Below, in pieces: positions 1-8,278 of a stretch of DNA of 64,000 nt. The notes under the pieces are model-generated. The model saw only the letters and a list, made by a program, of their open reading frames with translations. It had not been told where the DNA came from and did no database searches. The DNA comes from Adonisia turfae CCMR0081 (GTDB taxonomy: Bacteria; Cyanobacteriota; Cyanobacteriia; Phormidesmidales; Phormidesmidaceae). Location of the stretch: assembly GCF_011009555.1 (NCBI RefSeq), contig NZ_QXHD01000004.1, positions 4,658,122 through 4,722,121 of the forward strand, written 5' to 3'. Position 1 is the first letter of the stretch. The number at the start of each line of letters is the position of its first letter. The position numbers were made by a program, and so were the translations under genes.

Positions 1-470
1 GCGAATACGATAAAGCGGTTGATTACCAAAAACAGCGATTGACATTATCGAGGATGATTCAAGATCGTCAAGGGGAGGGACAATCATTGGGAAGCCTGGG
101 TATGATTTATTTTGCTCTTGAAGACTACGATAGGGCAATCGACTATCAATACCAGGCTCTAGAAATTTCACAAATGACTAAAACTCGCTCAGAAGAGGCC
201 ATTATTTTGTGTAATTTGGGTAATGTCCTGATTCAAACTGAGAGTTATGAAAAATCCCTAGACTGTTTACAGAAATCGCTAGGAATTTGTGCTGATATTG
301 ATGATCCATATACTGAAGCGCAAGCACTTAAAGGATTAGCAGAAATTTATAAAAATTTGGGTAATGATAAACTAGCAAATCATTACTGCACTGAGGCTAT
401 CTCTATTGCTAGTAATCTGAAAATACCTTTTTTAGAAGATTGCTTAGAATTAAAGAAATCTATCATTTGA
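1..470 (+). CDS. TPR cassette protein, C-terminal part (5' end outside window)
   Basis: The frame is open from base 3 and runs to TGA at 468-470, so this is the C-terminal end of a longer gene. It shows about three 40-residue TPR units of the type seen in the other cassettes here (for example SLGMIYFALEDYDRAIDYQ, then NLGNVLIQTESYEKSLDCL). It ends in the family tail: an acidic or polar helix with AISIASNL, then a proline and a Cys-Leu-Glu-Leu-Lys segment, matching tails such as ALTIATELGIPLAQ in the minus-strand cassettes. TPR arrays act as protein-interaction surfaces. By its neighbours I infer a sensor or adaptor partner of a STAND ATPase. The N-terminal cassette domain should lie to the left of the window. 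Confidence 0.85.
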   Translation, partial: EYDKAVDYQKQRLTLSRMIQDRQGEGQSLGSLGMIYFALEDYDRAIDYQYQALEISQMTKTRSEEAIILCNLGNVLIQTESYEKSLDCLQKSLGICADIDDPYTEAQALKGLAEIYKNLGNDKLANHYCTEAISIASNLKIPFLEDCLELKKSII

Positions 471-589
471 TTTTTATATCTGTGCTGTTTACATAAAAAC
501 TAAGGTGATACTTGTTGCTGCTCATCATTTCAACAGATAAATGTTTGAATCGTTGTATTGAATTTATCTTTAAGGGGGGGGATAAGATT

Positions 590-790
590 GTGGAAAAAGA
601 AGAAGATATTCTTCCCTCTGGAAAAACAATTTTAGCTGAACTTGAGATTGAACAATTAACGGTTAGAAATATCAAGCCACGGTCTAAGCGTACTCATTAT
701 CGGGCAATCCTGAATTGGATAGTGTATTATCGCACATCCTCCAGTTCAAGCAACATTGGCTATGTCAAAGGATTGTTGGAAATCTTTTAA
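590..790 (+). pseudogene. Truncated TPR cassette, N-terminal domain only
   Basis: A GTG start at 590 follows a purine-rich AAGGGGGGGG tract (572-581) that can serve as ribosome binding site. The 66-residue product carries only the start of the cassette N-terminal domain: a KRTHYRAILNWIVYY segment, then SNIGYVKGLLE. In the complete paralogues this block continues into EAFHHLC, a tryptophan-rich stretch and then TPRs. Here it stops at TAA (788-790) right at the block boundary, and transposase debris follows immediately on the other strand. I read it as a gene cut by insertion and deletion. A short adaptor peptide is possible but less likely. Confidence 0.75.
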
Positions 791-803
791 CGTCAGTACG
801 GGT

Positions 804-941
804 TTAAGCCATAGGCGGTAATGCCCACTCTAGCTTGAGTGCTAGCTTTTTAGGCTGATGACAATAGGCAATTAATCCACAGATGAGATTGACCATGAAG
901 TTGACGGGACTAAAAGGCTTACACAAAATTCTGAAGACTCT
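804..941 (-). pseudogene. Transposase C-terminal remnant (IS982/IS5-like)
   Basis: Read on the minus strand from about 941 to a TAA at 804-806, the frame gives a transposase-like C-terminus containing [17 protein letters not shown] and a Lys-rich, Leu-rich ending. I recall endings of this type in IS982/IS5-like transposases of cyanobacteria, but the family call is from memory. No start codon, catalytic residues or left end are present. It lies directly after the truncated TPR fragment and was probably part of the event that broke it. Confidence 0.5.
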
Positions 942-949
942 CCGAGTGA

Positions 950-1005
950 TGACGCATCAGGTTACCCTGCGATTTCAAAAAGTATCGCTTTTTTGCAACG
1001 GAACC
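950..1005 (-). mobile_element. Solo end of an IS6-family element
   Basis: The last 15 bases (991-1005) are TTTTGCAACGGAACC, the reverse complement of GGTTCCGTTGCAAAA. This nearly equals the left inverted repeat of the complete IS6-type element at 8,279 (GGTTGTGTTGCAAAA). The similarity continues inward for about 50 bases (the reverse complement contains GAAATCGCAGGGTAACCTGA; the intact copy has GAGATTGCAGGGTAGCCTGA). No transposase remains. This is a deleted copy or a solo end next to the transposase remnant at 804-941. Confidence 0.7.
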
Positions 1006-1072
1006 CTCTATAAGTGCTGACTGTATTGCAAGACCTTTCACCGTTTTTGAAAGACTGACTGACGCTGCATTG

Positions 1073-2527
1073 CTAATCTAATTTCTCTTTAAGGTGGTTT
1101 AGTAATGTTTGGGTAAAACAGTGTTTTGAGAGACTATTAGCTATGTTATTTTCGATAGCTGTCCCTAATAGTCGCACGAAGTTGTTGCGGACAGTCTGAG
1201 TGTTTTTATGGTCTTCACCTAGCGTTTGAGAAAACAGCTCTAGTGATCGCGCATAAAGAGGTTCAGCCTGTTGATAGCGCTTCTGTTCCTCGTATAACCC
1301 TGCCAAATTATTTAGGGTAATCGCAACATCAAGATGCGTTGGCCCCAGCGTCTGTTCTTGCCGTTTCAAGGCTTGCTTGTAACATGACTCAGCTTCACTA
1401 AAGCGTTCTATCGAGCGATAAAGTCCGGCCAAATTATTGTAGCTAGTCGCTATGCTGGGATGATCTGGGCCAAGTAAGCTCTCTCGTAGTTCGAGGGATT
1501 TTTGGTAGAGCGTTTCTGCCTCATTATAGCGTTCCTGAATTTTATACAGCAAAGCCAAATTATTGTAGCTAGTCGCAATGTTGGGATGAGAAGACCCAAA
1601 AATATGCTTCCAAATTTCGAGGGCATTGAGATAGAGTGTTTCGGCTTCGTCATACCGTGATTGTGCTCTATAGATTTCTGCGAGGTTATTGAGTGTCGTC
1701 GCAACATAGGGATGATTTGTCCCAAAACTATGCTTCCAAATTTCAAGTGCATAACCATAAAGTGGCTCGGCTTCGTTGACTTGGCCTCGGATATCATAAT
1801 GTAGGGCGAAGTTATTTAGGCTAGTGGCTATGTGAGGATGCGAAGCGCCAAGCGTCCGTTTCCAGATTTCGAATGCGAAACGATGCAAAGGTTCAGCTTC
1901 TTCAAATCGGCCTTGAGCATCGTATAGCAATGCTAGGTTGTTTAGGCTTTGGGCAACATCAGGATGTTCTGCTCCAAAGTGGACTTTGCGAGCAGCTAAG
2001 ACTTTACGCAGAGGCGGTTCGGCTTTGTCGTAAAGTCCCTGAAGTCGATAGAATTCGCCTATGTTGTTGAGAGCCTGGAGACTGTCGGGATGTTCTGGGC
2101 TACGATGAACTGCGAGAATGTTTAGAGCCTTACTATAAAGTGGTTCCACTTCTGTATATCGTCCTTGGGCTTGATACAGAGCCGCTAAACTAACCCAGCT
2201 ATTAGCCAGACTAGGATGCGTATCACCTAAGCGAGTTTGCGTCGCTGATTGCAGCTGTCGTAGCCAAGGCTCTGCTTGGTGGTAAAGACCTTGCCCTTCG
2301 TAAAACCATGCCAATCGATTAAATGGGATGATTAAGGCTTCCTCATCTAGTAGATAGGCAAAGTTCGTTGCTACTTCTGCTAGGTGAGGAATGATGGGTG
2401 TGGCTGTTTCTATCTGTAGAAGGGTTGGCTGTTGAGGAATATTCTCAGCTTCTGCGACTAAAACCTGACAAAAGGCTTGCTTCAGTAAATCGGCTTCGGT
2501 AGCAGTTTGACATTCAGGTGATAACAT
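1073..2527 (-). CDS. Kinesin-light-chain-type TPR protein (sensor half of split NB-ARC/TPR)
   Basis: 484 residues. The first 100 contain LKQAFCQVLVAEAENIP and an IPHLAEVATNF segment, which in many cyanobacterial proteins directly follows an NB-ARC domain in one chain. About eight TPR units of 42 residues follow, each with the pattern NNLA-LY then EAE-LY then a Gly-x-x-His-Pro hinge. Its start overlaps the end of the upstream NB-ARC gene by 14 bases in another frame, so the two are probably translationally coupled and act together. I infer that it is the ligand-sensing part of a STAND switch encoded as a separate chain. No enzymatic domain is visible. Confidence 0.88.
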   Translation of the reverse strand: MLSPECQTATEADLLKQAFCQVLVAEAENIPQQPTLLQIETATPIIPHLAEVATNFAYLLDEEALIIPFNRLAWFYEGQGLYHQAEPWLRQLQSATQTRLGDTHPSLANSWVSLAALYQAQGRYTEVEPLYSKALNILAVHRSPEHPDSLQALNNIGEFYRLQGLYDKAEPPLRKVLAARKVHFGAEHPDVAQSLNNLALLYDAQGRFEEAEPLHRFAFEIWKRTLGASHPHIATSLNNFALHYDIRGQVNEAEPLYGYALEIWKHSFGTNHPYVATTLNNLAEIYRAQSRYDEAETLYLNALEIWKHIFGSSHPNIATSYNNLALLYKIQERYNEAETLYQKSLELRESLLGPDHPSIATSYNNLAGLYRSIERFSEAESCYKQALKRQEQTLGPTHLDVAITLNNLAGLYEEQKRYQQAEPLYARSLELFSQTLGEDHKNTQTVRNNFVRLLGTAIENNIANSLSKHCFTQTLLNHLKEKLD

Positions 2528-3839
2528 CAGACTCTTCCTCTAGTTTGCTTCTGAAAAATTCTCGGATAAGGGAGTGCAGCCTGTATATCTGTTCCTGCTT
2601 TTGTGATAATTGAAGTAGATGGAGAGCCTGTAATCGACCTCTAGATTCTTCTAATTGTTCACCGTCGAACGTTGCTAGACTATCAGAACTTTCACAATAC
2701 TTTTTCTCAACGGATTCAGCTAAATGCCAAGGAATAGGCGCTAGAGCGAAAAGACTTAATAATTTTCCTAAGTGTTGGCTATGCTCATCCAAACTCTCCC
2801 AGCTCAAATCGAAAGCAGCCTCAGCACTTCTTTGGGCAGTAGAAGTATCTGTATCTTCCTCTTGTTTCAGCGAGGCGTGGCGAATAGCTGCTCGCTTCTG
2901 AGCTTTTTCTTGTAGACGAAAGAGCAGAGTTGATAAGGATAAATCGTCTCTTCTGAGTAAATAACGACCCACTAATTCAATGCCTAGCGGTAAATGGCCG
3001 AGCCACGCACAAAGTGTAGTAGCAACCTCCCGTTCTGACTGAATGCGTGCTTCTCCAACAAGGGAAGTCAATAAATCAAGGGATTGCCCTGGTGATAAAA
3101 CATCCAGAGAGATAGCCTGTATCGGTGGGCCAAATTTGAGCCGAGTGGTCATTAAGACCTTAAACTTTTCAAATGCAGTGGGAGGTAGATAGGGTGACAC
3201 ATCACGACGATAGTTGACGACATCATCTAGTACTAGCAGTGTCTGACCTTCTCGCCAGTGTCGCCAGCAGAATGAGACTTGGTCAGTGAGCTCCAAGCCT
3301 TCTGGGATTTTAAGTTTGAGCTGTGACTGAGCAAACCCCACGATCTGAGTACCCACATTAAACTCGCGAGCAAATAACCAGCAAATGCCACCGCTATAGA
3401 AATTAGTCTGTTGCTGGGCGTACTGAATGGCTAGCTCAGTTTTTCCAATCCCGCCCATCCCCTGCAAAGCTGAAATCGAGACAAGATTTCCATTTTGCAA
3501 TTGCTGATGGAGTTCTTGTAGCTGAGATGTTCTGCCGATAAATTTGGCGACACCGCTACGAGGGACATTATTAGGACTTCCAGTGGGCTGCAGGGATTGC
3601 CAAAATGTTTTAAGAACGGTTTCTAGCTTATCTGGATCAAAATCGTGTAGGTGGATGCCAACGTTCGCGGTGCCACCTTCTTCTACTAAGGTTTGGAAGG
3701 CTAGCGCATTACCTGAGTTGATTTGGAGAATACGGTCATCGGAGTGAAGCTGTGCGACCAGCTCGGTAATCGTCGCTGTAGGGTTCGCCTCTAGGTTCTC
3801 AGCGATGTATTTACTGAGCTGGTTAATCAGATTAGCCAT
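2514..3839 (-). CDS. NB-ARC (STAND) ATPase with N-terminal adaptor segment
   Basis: 441 residues. Residues 1-95 form a helical segment with the motif LQINSGNALAFQTLVEE, related to the C-terminus of the PNP protein at 5,340. FIGR at about residue 105 opens the NB-ARC domain. Walker A is GMGGIGKT (about 126-133) and Walker B is TLLVLDDV (about 200-207); the sensor-1-like TTR and a GLPLG-like HLPLGIELVG follow. A winged-helix-like region ends at about 430 in YRLHSLIREFF. STAND ATPases of this kind oligomerise on sensing a ligand and activate an effector. The usual C-terminal TPR sensor is missing and is encoded by the overlapping downstream gene. The ATG start overlaps the stop of the upstream TPR gene by 8 bases. 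Confidence 0.9.
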   Translation of the reverse strand: MANLINQLSKYIAENLEANPTATITELVAQLHSDDRILQINSGNALAFQTLVEEGGTANVGIHLHDFDPDKLETVLKTFWQSLQPTGSPNNVPRSGVAKFIGRTSQLQELHQQLQNGNLVSISALQGMGGIGKTELAIQYAQQQTNFYSGGICWLFAREFNVGTQIVGFAQSQLKLKIPEGLELTDQVSFCWRHWREGQTLLVLDDVVNYRRDVSPYLPPTAFEKFKVLMTTRLKFGPPIQAISLDVLSPGQSLDLLTSLVGEARIQSEREVATTLCAWLGHLPLGIELVGRYLLRRDDLSLSTLLFRLQEKAQKRAAIRHASLKQEEDTDTSTAQRSAEAAFDLSWESLDEHSQHLGKLLSLFALAPIPWHLAESVEKKYCESSDSLATFDGEQLEESRGRLQALHLLQLSQKQEQIYRLHSLIREFFRSKLEEESDVIT

Positions 3840-5133
3840 TTGTGATCGCGCTAGCAGTTCTGGTCATTTTCTCTAAGGCACTTAAGCCTACTTGAATACT
3901 ATTCTTTAGGTTCAGATCTATGTCTGTTAACTGATCGCATATTTCCGAAGCTTCAACTAATGTAGTGTGTGCTTCGACAGGACGCTGTTGATAATAATAA
4001 AAATCTGACAATATTTTCAGACTAATGGCCACAGACGAATGAAATTGACCAAAGACATTCTTTTTGACCTGAATTGTCTCTAATAGTAACCTTTCAGCTT
4101 CTATGTTTTTAGATTGCAATCGATATATATGGGCTAAATTATTGAGACTGTCTGCGACTGAAAGATGGTGCTTCCCCAGCTTCTGAGACCTTATGTTGAG
4201 TGCTCGTTTACAATGAGCTTCCGCTTCGGGCAAGCGCCCTCTCTCATAGTAGAAAGTTGCCAAGTAATTGAGTCCTGTTGCCACGTTGACGTTCTCTTTT
4301 CCCAATAATTTTTCATGCAAAAAAATCGATTCGTTAAGTAGCGCTTCAACCTTATTATCTTGACCTGTCATTTCATAGATGGCCGCTAAAGTATGCGTTG
4401 CAGTTGCCATCGCATTTAAAAATATTCTAGGTTGTTCTGAAATGCAGTTTCGAGTTAATTCAGTCAAGATATAAATAGAACGTTGAGACAATTTTTCAGC
4501 TTCATCTAGGCGACGCTGTGCATGGTATACCAATGCCAAATTGTTATAAACCACCGTTATTTCAAAATCAACATTTTCATTTTGATGAGCCAAAATATCC
4601 AAAGCTTTTTTATAGGCCGACTCAGCCTCATCTAATCGTCCTTGGATAATGTAGAAACTGGCTAAATCTCTAAAAAGTTTTGCGACTTCAATATGGCGTT
4701 CACCCAACTGCTCGTTTTGAATATCTATAGCTCTGTTTAAGAGGTTTTCAACTTCACTGTATTTCTCCTGCGCTTGATACACCAAAGCCAGTTCTCTTAG
4801 GCATACTGCTACGTTAGTATGGTTATCCTCAAACCTGTCTTTTGCCTTGTCTAAAAACTCGAGACACCAGATCTCTTCTATCGGATATAACTTTTGACTT
4901 GAATAGTATCTTATAAGCCCCAAGAAAAGACTCACAAAGTCGTGCTCATTAAGTTGCGTAGGCGGAAATTTGGATACTTCTTTGATGTGAGGAATAGTGA
5001 GTTTAGTTACATTGATATCTTCATCAGTAAGCAAACCTTTATCAGCTATTTGTTGAGCGTAATCAGAGATGACTTGGCAAAAAGCTTGTTTTAGAGTTTC
5101 ACTTTCTGTGATTTGTCTGAACTGAAGATTCAA
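3832..5133 (-). CDS. TPR protein, paralogue of the 1,073-2,527 product
   Basis: 433 residues, first gene of a three-gene overlapping set (TPR, NB-ARC, TPR). The N-terminus has SETLKQAFCQVISDYAQQI and then TIPHLKEV-like residues, the same block that opens the TPR gene downstream of the NB-ARC gene. Around seven 42-residue TPR units follow, with NNLALVYHAQ and EAE signatures and degenerate Gly-x-x-His hinges. I infer that it is an alternative or additional sensor chain for the same ATPase. The coding strand faces away from the PNP gene at 5,340, leaving a 206-base divergent gap that must hold both promoters; I saw no clear promoter there. Confidence 0.87.
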   Translation of the reverse strand: MNLQFRQITESETLKQAFCQVISDYAQQIADKGLLTDEDINVTKLTIPHIKEVSKFPPTQLNEHDFVSLFLGLIRYYSSQKLYPIEEIWCLEFLDKAKDRFEDNHTNVAVCLRELALVYQAQEKYSEVENLLNRAIDIQNEQLGERHIEVAKLFRDLASFYIIQGRLDEAESAYKKALDILAHQNENVDFEITVVYNNLALVYHAQRRLDEAEKLSQRSIYILTELTRNCISEQPRIFLNAMATATHTLAAIYEMTGQDNKVEALLNESIFLHEKLLGKENVNVATGLNYLATFYYERGRLPEAEAHCKRALNIRSQKLGKHHLSVADSLNNLAHIYRLQSKNIEAERLLLETIQVKKNVFGQFHSSVAISLKILSDFYYYQQRPVEAHTTLVEASEICDQLTDIDLNLKNSIQVGLSALEKMTRTASAITNG

Positions 5134-5339
5134 CGTACAGTTGCCTCCATCATATTCGTAATAAAACGCTTACCTTCACTTATAGCGTGCCTGGTATTCT
5201 ACGGCTGGGATCGCAATACGTCTTAATGCTTAAAAAGTCTGGTTAGCAGCGCTCGTTAACGAATAAAAGCGTTACAAGCCATGGCAGATCTGCATGAAAA
5301 TTGTCAGAATTAGGTGCTGCCCCTAATTCCTCACGCATT

Positions 5340-6239
5340 ATGCCGAGTGCTGTTATCTTGACTGCCCTACCAGTAGAGTATCTGGCGGTTCGTGCTCATT
5401 TGAATGACCTCCAAGAAAAAATGCATCCTCAAGGGACGATTTATGAGGTAGGGAAGTTCTTGGGCGATGAACTGACTTGGGAGGTTGGAATTGGCGAGGT
5501 AGGGGCTGGAAATGCAGGGGCAGCAGTAGAGGCAGAGCGGGCGATCACAACCTTAAAGCCAGATGTTCTCTTCTTTGTAGGCATAGCTGGTGGTATTAAG
5601 GACGTCGCTATTGGTGATGTGGTTGTCGCCACTCAGGTCTATGGCTATGAATCAGGCAAGGTGGAAGAGCAGTTCTGGACTCGGCCAGCCGTTGGGCAAA
5701 GCGCTTATGCGCTTGTTCAGCGGGCCAAGTCAGAAGCGAGGAGGGATGAATGGCGGCAGAAGTTGGATGAAGTGGCCCCAGTGACACCAAAGGTATGGGT
5801 TGCGCCGATTGCGGCTGGGGAGAAGGTAATTGCGTCGCGGGAGTCAGCGCTATTCCAGTTTCTGAGAGCCAGCTATAACGATGCGATCGCAGTAGAAATG
5901 GAAGGGTTTGGATTCCTGAGTACGGCTTTTGCCTACCCAAACATTAAAGCGATGGTGATTCGAGGTATTTCTGACCTGATTGAGGATAAGAACGACGGTT
6001 CTCCAGAGTCTGGACAGGCACCGGAAGCGATTCGACAGCAACAGGCTTCTGAACATGCTGCTGCATTTGCCTTTTCACTTTTAGCAAAGCTGAACTTGTT
6101 AAACGTGTCAGAATCAAGCTCAGAATCGCATGGACTGAAAAATACTCGGGCCGTACAAATTAATACTGATAATGCCAAAGGCTATCAAACAATAGTACGA
6201 GGTGAGACTGTGAATATTGGTGAGACATACAAATATTAG
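5340..6239 (+). CDS. Stand-alone nucleoside-phosphorylase-like (PNP_UDP) protein with adaptor tail
   Basis: 299 residues. The ATG at 5,340 (MPSAVILTALPVEYLAVR) is preferred over an upstream TTG because the paralogue at 29,442 starts at the same place. PNP_UDP signatures are intact: VGIAGGI at about 81-86, a Val-Glu-Met-Glu nucleoside-binding motif at about 185-188, and RGISDL with the candidate catalytic Asp near 211. Family members cleave nucleosides or related metabolites. PNP domains also occur at the N-terminus of bacterial and fungal NLR-like proteins, where they are thought to be effectors. After residue 260 comes a linker and the motif VQINTDNAKGYQTIVRG, shared with the NB-ARC protein at 2,514. 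I infer that this is the effector recruited by that ATPase. Confidence 0.88.
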   Translation: MPSAVILTALPVEYLAVRAHLNDLQEKMHPQGTIYEVGKFLGDELTWEVGIGEVGAGNAGAAVEAERAITTLKPDVLFFVGIAGGIKDVAIGDVVVATQVYGYESGKVEEQFWTRPAVGQSAYALVQRAKSEARRDEWRQKLDEVAPVTPKVWVAPIAAGEKVIASRESALFQFLRASYNDAIAVEMEGFGFLSTAFAYPNIKAMVIRGISDLIEDKNDGSPESGQAPEAIRQQQASEHAAAFAFSLLAKLNLLNVSESSSESHGLKNTRAVQINTDNAKGYQTIVRGETVNIGETYKY

Positions 6240-6325
6240 AGATGAGTCCAATCATTTTGCAATATCTTTAATCGTCGTCTCCTAAATAATGCCTTAAGTT
6301 CAGTTGCCTTCAGGAATCTGTTGTT

Positions 6326-8116
6326 ATGGGTAAGAGCACGAAGAGAAAAAATACGTTTTTACCTTCTAGTGATTTTATCTTTGATCATATTGATCTAGAT
6401 CCAAATAGCGTTAAACTCATAACCCCTATATGGAAGCGAAGTCGTTACAAAGCGATAGTGAACTGGATTTCTCAGTACTCCGTAAGTCCCTACGCTGATA
6501 ATTTAGATCAGTTAAAGGGAATTCTCGAGTCTTTTCACTTGCTATGCGACTTAGAACTATGGGAAAAAGCGAGTCACCTGCTTGCTTTACCACTTTCTGC
6601 ACCTACAACCGAACTATTGAACGATCAACTAGATACTTGGGGATATTATGCAGAACAAATAGGCCTGTATCGACAACTAGAGGGAAAAGTCCGTCCTGCT
6701 TTAGGGGCGTCAGTCTCTAATCGGTTAGGCACTGCTTTCTACTTTATGGGAAACTACGAAGCAGCAAGCACTCACTATCATAGTGCTCTGATACTTGCTG
6801 AAGCGTCGCAAGATATTAGACAGCAAGGAGATATTTTAGGCAATATCGGCAATGTCTACAATGCTCTCAGCGAGTACGACATTGCCATTGGTTTTATTGA
6901 AAGAAGTTTGACTATTGCGAAGGCCTGTCATGATATTCAGAGAGTAGGGGAAGCCTGTAGGGATCTAGGAAACGTCCACTATTACAAAGGAAACTACGAA
7001 CTTGCTCTTAATAGCTATCAGAAAAGTTTGGATGCTTCGCTTGCCTGTTTGAATATACAAGGAGAGATTGAGGCTTTGGGGAATATCGGTAGTGTGTATC
7101 TTGCTTTGGACGAATATGACTGTGCTATGGACAATTTCAAAGTCAGCTTACACAGATCAGAAGAGCATCAATACCTCAGAGGAGAAATGTGCGCCTTAGG
7201 AAATTTGGGCAGCATCTTCCTTTTTCAGGGGAGGTACTTAGAGTCAATTGAGTATCAAGAGAGAAGCTTACAGTTAGCGAAAGAGATTTCTAGTCCTGAG
7301 AACGAAAGTATTGCTCTCAGCGGGCTAGGCAACGTTTACTTTCGTTGCCAAGAGTTTGAGAAGGCGCTTGATTTCTATCTTCAGGATCTACGCATTACTC
7401 AGCGAATCGCTAATCGGCAGAATGAAGCGGGCGCACTACTCAATATTGGACAGGCTTATCTTTCGGTTCATAACAATAAATTGGCTACAGAATATCTTCA
7501 AAAGGGCTTAGAACTGGCTAGAGATATCGGCAGTTTGGGACTCGAGAAGAGAGGATTACAAGGACTAGGAGATATCTTTCTCAGCTTGAGAGATTATTCA
7601 AAAGCAAACGTTTATTATCAGCAACTTTTAAAGAATCTGGAAAAGACGGGCTTCAAAAGTGAAAAGCAGGCAACTTTGTCAAAACTAGGATTAACCTATG
7701 ATGTGCTGGGTAGATTTGATCAGGCTATTAACTGCTATCAGTGCAGCCTAGAGCTTGCTAATGATGCGGGTGATCTAGTAGGAAGATCGACCGCAGTTTC
7801 TGGTTTAGGTAGTGTTTTTAGCCAACTAGGCAATCATACACAGGCTTTGTCGTTTTTCAAATCATGGTTAACTCTAACAAATATCTTAGGCGATACTTGT
7901 GGACAGGCATTTGCACTGTGCAACGTAGGAGAAACTTTAATGAGTCTCGAAAAAACACATGAAGCAGAAAATCATTTACTAGAATCCCTTACGATTTTTA
8001 GAGCTTTAGGTATGGAGTCTGAGGAAAACGAAGTGTTGATGCACCTATGCATACTGTACGAAACTTTGGGTGACTTGACACTGGCAAGCGAGTATCGTCA
8101 AAAGCTGTCTCAATAA
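6326..8116 (+). CDS. TPR cassette protein (596 aa)
   Basis: Residues about 30-110 are the cassette N-terminal domain: WKRSRYKAIVNWI, then LDQLKGILESFHLLC, then a Trp-Gly-Tyr-Tyr segment before EQIGLYRQL. Residues 120-585 hold about eleven 40-residue TPR units (pattern GNIGNVYNALSEYDIAIGF, then an SL-IA helix). It differs from its paralogues at the end: the C-terminal ATELG-P-Q-C-LK tail is absent and the protein stops in a TPR-like helix (LASEYRQKLSQ). It lies 86 bases after the stand-alone PNP gene on the same strand and may be co-transcribed with it. No catalytic domain is seen; a scaffold or sensor role is inferred. Confidence 0.9.
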   Translation: MGKSTKRKNTFLPSSDFIFDHIDLDPNSVKLITPIWKRSRYKAIVNWISQYSVSPYADNLDQLKGILESFHLLCDLELWEKASHLLALPLSAPTTELLNDQLDTWGYYAEQIGLYRQLEGKVRPALGASVSNRLGTAFYFMGNYEAASTHYHSALILAEASQDIRQQGDILGNIGNVYNALSEYDIAIGFIERSLTIAKACHDIQRVGEACRDLGNVHYYKGNYELALNSYQKSLDASLACLNIQGEIEALGNIGSVYLALDEYDCAMDNFKVSLHRSEEHQYLRGEMCALGNLGSIFLFQGRYLESIEYQERSLQLAKEISSPENESIALSGLGNVYFRCQEFEKALDFYLQDLRITQRIANRQNEAGALLNIGQAYLSVHNNKLATEYLQKGLELARDIGSLGLEKRGLQGLGDIFLSLRDYSKANVYYQQLLKNLEKTGFKSEKQATLSKLGLTYDVLGRFDQAINCYQCSLELANDAGDLVGRSTAVSGLGSVFSQLGNHTQALSFFKSWLTLTNILGDTCGQAFALCNVGETLMSLEKTHEAENHLLESLTIFRALGMESEENEVLMHLCILYETLGDLTLASEYRQKLSQ

Positions 8117-8133
8117 AATGAGACTTTTTAGCT

Positions 8134-8278
8134 ATGCCATCAAATCCTTCAAACAATCCTACTGAGGTGTTAATTGATGCTGTATGTAAAGCGCGAGAAA
8201 CATCGCTGACACGCTATGAGCGAGCGCTATACGCGGTCATTCAAAATTGGCTTAGCCGTTATAACCCACTCCCAAAAG
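8134..8278 (+). pseudogene. TPR cassette, N-terminal fragment cut by IS6 element
   Basis: The ATG at 8,134 opens a frame whose first 48 residues match the start of the cassette N-terminal domain (TRYERALYAVIQNWLSRY). It begins 17 bases after the previous cassette. The match stops exactly at the left inverted repeat of the IS6-family element at 8,279. The remainder of the gene is not found on the right of the element, so insertion was accompanied or followed by a deletion. The open frame continues into IS sequence to 8,439 but that part is not native. Confidence 0.8.
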
